NCBI RefSeq assembly: GCF_024699075.1
Contig: NZ_JAILQF010000479.1
Span: 1-9,523, forward strand
Reading direction: 5' to 3'
DNA: 9,523 nt
Origin: Butyrivibrio sp.
GTDB taxonomy: Bacteria > Bacillota_A > Clostridia > Lachnospirales > Lachnospiraceae
Notes under the pieces: generated by a model
Told to the model about the DNA's origin: nothing
What the model saw: the letters and a program-made list of their open reading frames with translations, nothing else
Databases searched by the model: none
Program-made: the position numbers and the translations under genes
In this document: piece by piece, positions 6,365 to 9,523 of the stretch
How positions within the stretch are numbered: the first letter of the stretch is position 1
Layout of the letters: each line of letters starts with the position of its first letter

Positions 6365-8215
6365 ATGCGTGCTCCTGACGGTATGCTGTATTTGTGTCAT
6401 CCGGAGCTTGGAACAATAGCTTATAGCATGGAAAATCGATGTTATGTTCTTTTGCCGCGAGGTATATACATGAAGGATGTTAATTTTCACGAGATAATCA
6501 TATCTAAAAGTGATCAGAAGATTATTTCTGCTGATGCCAGAATTTATGAGGTGTTTGGCAATTATATCACTAAACCGATGAATGAGCTTATCGCGATCGA
6601 AGATATGGACATCTATATGAATAATATCAAGAATTGCGATGGTAATTGGTATCCAAGTAAGATAATATGCCCTGATATCATGTACTACACCTATATCAGT
6701 GCAGAAAGATATAATGACAAGCTGATAAGACTTACGGTAGTAAATGCTCATAATCTCTTAAATGCGCATTCTACCCTGATGAAGACAATAAATTCGATAA
6801 ATGCCCAGCTGGGATTGTATGATGATGTGTTTTTTGAATACAATCTGAACGATGAAAGTATAACTGTTTTTAATACGGAGTCTACTGATTTTGATAATGC
6901 TAACTACTCACTTTCTGAGTTTGAAGATATCCTTCTTCAAAGAACTGATGATGAACAAAAACAGGCAGTAAGGAGCTTTATATCTCAGGTTAAGGTAGGA
7001 GTTGGAAGAAGTACAACGATCATTAAAGGCAATATCCTCAATGACGATGAAAGTGTGACAAGCACTGTATTGGACGAGGGATTCTTTTTCTATGACAAGG
7101 ATACTGAAGGCGTTGTCGGTCACATACAGCTTAAAAGAATAGGTGAAGCGATCAAGCCAAGTACGATCAAGCACGATTCGCTAACGGGACTTATCGATAA
7201 AACTGATATTATAAGGATGGCCAGAGAGCGAATTGATGACAAGAGAATCAAAGGCACCGCACTGGCAATTATAGATGTTGACTTTTTTAAGAATATAAAT
7301 GACAGCTATGGTCATCAGTTTGGCGATGATGTTATCAAAAAAGTAGCAGATATTATCTCCAATGAAGTTGGTACAAACGGCGTTTCCGGGCGATTCGGCG
7401 GCGATGAATTTTTTATCATGCTCTATAATATTGAGACTGAGGGCCAGCTAAGATATTTTCTTAATGGTATTAAGACCAAAGTCAGCGCGACATTTCCAGA
7501 CAGGGGAATAGACAGGGATAATCCGCTTTCTGTATCAATCGGTGCGTCTGTCTATCCGAGTGATGCGGACAATTATGATGACCTGTTCCTGATAGCCGAT
7601 CACTGCCTGTATCTTGCAAAGGAAAAGGGAAGAAATCGATATATCATTTATACATTACAAAAGCATGGAAGTCTTGAAGATATAAAAGCTAATCTTCAGA
7701 ATACTAAAAAGTTAACTGAAAGAGATACATCTTACGGGGATTTTATTGTCAAGATGTTTGACCTTGCTCTTTATGATAAAGGCCTTACTATAGAGCGCTA
7801 TATGACTGAATTTGCTGATACTTTTGGACTTCAGAGCATAAATCTTCTGGTCGGGCGTCCATTTAGGCATAGATGCGCTGCGGGAAGCGAGGCTGTAAAC
7901 GATCAGGAAGCGGTAGATTTTGTGCTAAGTAAGATTAACAGTGACGACAAAGACAAGTATTTTTCACTGGGAGATTTTGTGGTTATTAATGACCTTACAA
8001 CGCTCCCTCCCTATGTCCGCAACATTAAGGAATTTCTGCAGACAAGGCATATTTATTCCCTTATCAATATAAGGTTTTATGATAAGGATCAAAGGGAGTG
8101 TATACTCATAATCTCAAGTATAGGCAGAAAGACTAAGTGGAATCATTCTCGTTTTAAGTATTACAGAGCTTTTACTTCACTTTTGTCTTTGTATAGCCTC
8201 GGAGAAGATGAGTGA
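6365..8215 (+). CDS. PAS/GGDEF diguanylate cyclase with an uncharacterised C-terminal domain
   Basis: The protein has 616 residues. Two PAS-like sensory segments (about 37-130 and 145-265) precede a complete GGDEF domain (about 268-430). This opens with HDSLTGL (270-276), carries the metal-site D304 in AIIDVD, and has GRFGGDEFF with GGDEF at 345-349. Such domains make cyclic di-GMP from two GTP. The inhibitory RxxD site five residues before GGDEF is G336-T-N-G339, so product feedback at the I-site is probably absent. The C-terminal part (about 455-616) looks GAF-like but I cannot assign it firmly. No membrane segments are visible, so it is a soluble sensor. The start is uncertain: ATG at 6365 has only GAGCGGA upstream, whereas ATG at 6470 (residue 36) has GAGG at 7-nt spacing and begins just before the first PAS. 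The true protein may be 581 residues. Confidence 0.88.
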   Translation: MRAPDGMLYLCHPELGTIAYSMENRCYVLLPRGIYMKDVNFHEIIISKSDQKIISADARIYEVFGNYITKPMNELIAIEDMDIYMNNIKNCDGNWYPSKIICPDIMYYTYISAERYNDKLIRLTVVNAHNLLNAHSTLMKTINSINAQLGLYDDVFFEYNLNDESITVFNTESTDFDNANYSLSEFEDILLQRTDDEQKQAVRSFISQVKVGVGRSTTIIKGNILNDDESVTSTVLDEGFFFYDKDTEGVVGHIQLKRIGEAIKPSTIKHDSLTGLIDKTDIIRMARERIDDKRIKGTALAIIDVDFFKNINDSYGHQFGDDVIKKVADIISNEVGTNGVSGRFGGDEFFIMLYNIETEGQLRYFLNGIKTKVSATFPDRGIDRDNPLSVSIGASVYPSDADNYDDLFLIADHCLYLAKEKGRNRYIIYTLQKHGSLEDIKANLQNTKKLTERDTSYGDFIVKMFDLALYDKGLTIERYMTEFADTFGLQSINLLVGRPFRHRCAAGSEAVNDQEAVDFVLSKINSDDKDKYFSLGDFVVINDLTTLPPYVRNIKEFLQTRHIYSLINIRFYDKDQRECILIISSIGRKTKWNHSRFKYYRAFTSLLSLYSLGEDE

Positions 8216-8249
8216 TTTAAGTAAAAATATATTAAGAGTGTAAAAAAGT

Positions 8250-9227
8250 ATGAAGATAGTTAATGTTGTCGCTGCCATAATCTGCGATAATTTTGATAAA
8301 AAGACCAAAATATTTGCAACGCAGCGTGGTTACGGCGAGTTTAAAGACGGATGGGAATTTCCGGGAGGAAAAATAGAAGAAGGCGAAACTCCCCAGATGG
8401 CTCTTGTGAGAGAAATAAAGGAAGAACTGGAAACAACAATTAAAGTTCATGATCTTATAGAAGTAGTGGATTATGACTATGATTCTTTTCACCTTCATAT
8501 GAACTGCTACTGGGCGAGCATAGAAGAAGGAAAGCTTAATCTTTTAGAACATGAAGCAGCCAGGTGGCTTACGCTGGCAGAATTAAATAGCGTTGACTGG
8601 CTTCCGGCTGACAGGATTCTTTTAAAAAAAATCGCAAATAAAATGACAGATGCTAATGTTGAATACTATAATAAAAATGCTGATAGTTTTTTTGAAGGTA
8701 GTATTAGCGCTGACATGTCATCAGTCAGAAATAGGTTTGTGAATTATCTTCTTAAAGGTGCCCACGTACTTGATGCTGGATGCGGAAGCGGAAGAGATAG
8801 TAAAGCATTTCTTGATCTTGGATATGATGTCACAGCATTTGATGCCTCCAAGGAAATGTGCATTAGAGCTTCGGAGTACATTAAAAGAGATGTTATTAAT
8901 ATGAGATTTGAAGATATCTCTTATGATAATGAATTTGATGGTATCTGGGCATGTGCTTCACTTCTTCATGTTCCTATGGACAATCTGCCTGAAGTCATGC
9001 ATAAAATGAATAAAGCTTTGAAAAAAGATGGTGTTATGTATGCCTCATTTAAACGCGGAGATGGGACTAAAAGGCGCGGAGAACGTGTGTTTAGTGATTA
9101 TAACAAAGAAAGCATTATTCCTTTGTTTCAAAATGCGGGCTTTAATATTTTGTACAATGAAGAAGGCTCTGACAGCAGAGCAGGAAGAGAGAATGAGATG
9201 TGGGTCAATGTGATCGCAAGAAAATGA
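8250..9227 (+). CDS. Fusion protein: MutT-like Nudix hydrolase + class I SAM-dependent methyltransferase
   Basis: The 325-residue chain has two domains. Residues 1-130 are a MutT/NudG-type Nudix hydrolase: WEFPGGK (35-41), then a Nudix box from G40 through E46, R54, E55, E58 and E59, then LNLLEHEAARWL and DWLPAD. The box Gly near position 61 is Glu. The metal-binding REIKEE core is intact, so hydrolysis of an (oxidised or other) nucleoside triphosphate is likely. Residues 138-325 are a class I methyltransferase. The SAM-binding loop VLDAGCGSGRDS is 173-184, acidic D198 lies in VTAFDAS, and the motif DGIWACASLLHVP is 230-242. A conserved-looking tail (GRENEMWVNVIARK) follows. Methyl acceptor unknown. 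The start at 8250 follows AAGAGTG (weak site) and lies 34 bp after the GGDEF gene, so cotranscription is possible. No frameshift or internal stop separates the domains. Confidence 0.88.
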   Translation: MKIVNVVAAIICDNFDKKTKIFATQRGYGEFKDGWEFPGGKIEEGETPQMALVREIKEELETTIKVHDLIEVVDYDYDSFHLHMNCYWASIEEGKLNLLEHEAARWLTLAELNSVDWLPADRILLKKIANKMTDANVEYYNKNADSFFEGSISADMSSVRNRFVNYLLKGAHVLDAGCGSGRDSKAFLDLGYDVTAFDASKEMCIRASEYIKRDVINMRFEDISYDNEFDGIWACASLLHVPMDNLPEVMHKMNKALKKDGVMYASFKRGDGTKRRGERVFSDYNKESIIPLFQNAGFNILYNEEGSDSRAGRENEMWVNVIARK

Positions 9228-9320
9228 GATGAAAATCAGTGTGATCGCAAGAAAATGAGATAAAAATCAGTGTGATCGCAAGATGATGAGATTAAAACCA
9301 AGGTAATCACAAGAAAATAG
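9210..9320 (+). repeat. 31-bp tandem repeat derived from the 3' end of the Nudix-methyltransferase gene
   Basis: Units start at 9210, 9241, 9272 and 9303 (partial), exactly 31 bp apart, beginning GTGATCGCAAG. Copy 2 differs from copy 1 at one base and copy 3 at six. The 18 bp of copy 4 match at 14 positions. Copy 1 contains the codons for VIARK and the TGA stop at 9225-9227. A weaker copy (9188-9209, GAATGAGATG...TCAAT) lies inside the coding region, so the array grew out of the gene tail into the intergenic space. Confidence 0.85.
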
Positions 9321-9330
9321 ACATTTAAGC

Positions 9331-9359
9331 ATCGTCAATTTTATATAAAAGATGACGAT
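9331..9359. promoter_or_regulatory. Near-perfect palindrome upstream of the MBL gene, possible operator or hairpin
   Basis: ATCGTCA (9331-9337) and TGACGAT (9353-9359) flank the perfect 12-bp palindrome TTTTATATAAAA (9339-9350). The whole 29-bp site is almost symmetric. It is 27 bp before the start at 9387, and TATATA or TATAAA within it could serve as a -10, although no good -35 is seen. There is no following T-run, so a terminator role is less likely than a protein-binding site. Confidence 0.4.
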
Positions 9360-9386
9360 AGAAAAGACAAAATGGGAGAGTAATTG

Positions 9387-9523
9387 ATGCTTGATAAAAT
9401 TGATGTATTTACTCACAGTAGTATTAGAATAAGGGGAGAGTTTGCAACTGTATATTTTGACCCCTTTCAGATGAAGGAAGCGCCTCATGACGCAGATTAT
9501 GTGTTTATAACACATGATCATTA
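9387..9523 (+). CDS. MBL-fold metallo-hydrolase, N-terminal fragment cut by the window end
   Basis: ATG at 9387 follows GGGAGAG (9374-9380), a good ribosome binding site. The visible 45 codons begin MLDKIDVFTHSSIRIRG and continue through VYFDPF to DADYVFITHDH, where the window stops. The HSS...FDPF...DADYVFITHDH pattern is the opening of UlaG-like metallo-beta-lactamase-fold hydrolases, where THDH begins the HxHxDH zinc motif. Metal-dependent hydrolase activity is inferred from the family; substrate unknown. The rest of the gene is outside the window. Confidence 0.75.
   Translation, partial: MLDKIDVFTHSSIRIRGEFATVYFDPFQMKEAPHDADYVFITHDH

Noticed and set aside
6299..6751. 150-residue open frame on the minus strand over the start of the GGDEF gene
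   Set aside because: It is antisense to the PAS-like coding region, has no known motif, and its composition reads as the complement of the real gene.
9210..9320. Possible CRISPR array or iteron origin
   Set aside because: The 31-bp units are contiguous with no spacers, derive from the preceding gene's coding end, and no replication initiator gene is nearby.
9267..9521. 84-residue open frame on the minus strand at the window end
   Set aside because: It runs across the tandem repeat and antisense to the MBL gene, which has a clear ribosome binding site and family pattern.

Overview
The window looks like a chromosomal segment of a low-GC Gram-positive anaerobe, most likely a fibre-degrading member of the Lachnospiraceae (Butyrivibrio or Pseudobutyrivibrio-like). 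This is inferred from A+T-rich codon use, purine-rich Shine-Dalgarno sites, cytoplasmic hemicellulose glycosidases and a multi-domain GGDEF protein. No taxonomic marker gene is present. Every gene I can support is on the + strand.

Layout. (1) 1-1381 is an IS200/IS605-type unit. It holds a tnpB gene, a downstream structured segment expected to be its guide (omega/re) RNA, and a right-end hairpin. No tnpA is visible, and the left end lies outside the window. (2) 1382-1694 has no gene but is full of degenerate direct and inverted repeats, with a weak candidate promoter at its end. (3) 1695-4058 encodes a GH115-family protein (alpha-glucuronidase type). 4239-6302 encodes a GH35-family protein (beta-galactosidase type). 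Neither has a signal peptide, so together they probably trim imported, decorated xylan-type oligosaccharides in the cytoplasm. The 180-bp gap between them holds a nested set of inverted repeats. (4) 6365-8215 encodes a PAS/GGDEF diguanylate cyclase. (5) 8250-9227 encodes a single-chain fusion of a MutT-like Nudix hydrolase and a class I SAM-dependent methyltransferase. Its last codons, including the stop, have been copied into a 31-bp tandem repeat. (6) After a palindrome, the start of a metallo-beta-lactamase-fold hydrolase runs off the end at 9387.

The most unusual items are four. The TnpB lacks the usual RuvC-II Glu context and the zinc-finger cysteines. The Nudix-methyltransferase is a fusion. 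The structured 114-nt element lies between the two glycosidase genes. Short tandem duplications of 21-40 bp recur, both inside genes and between them. I see no CRISPR array, tRNA, rRNA or complete defence operon.
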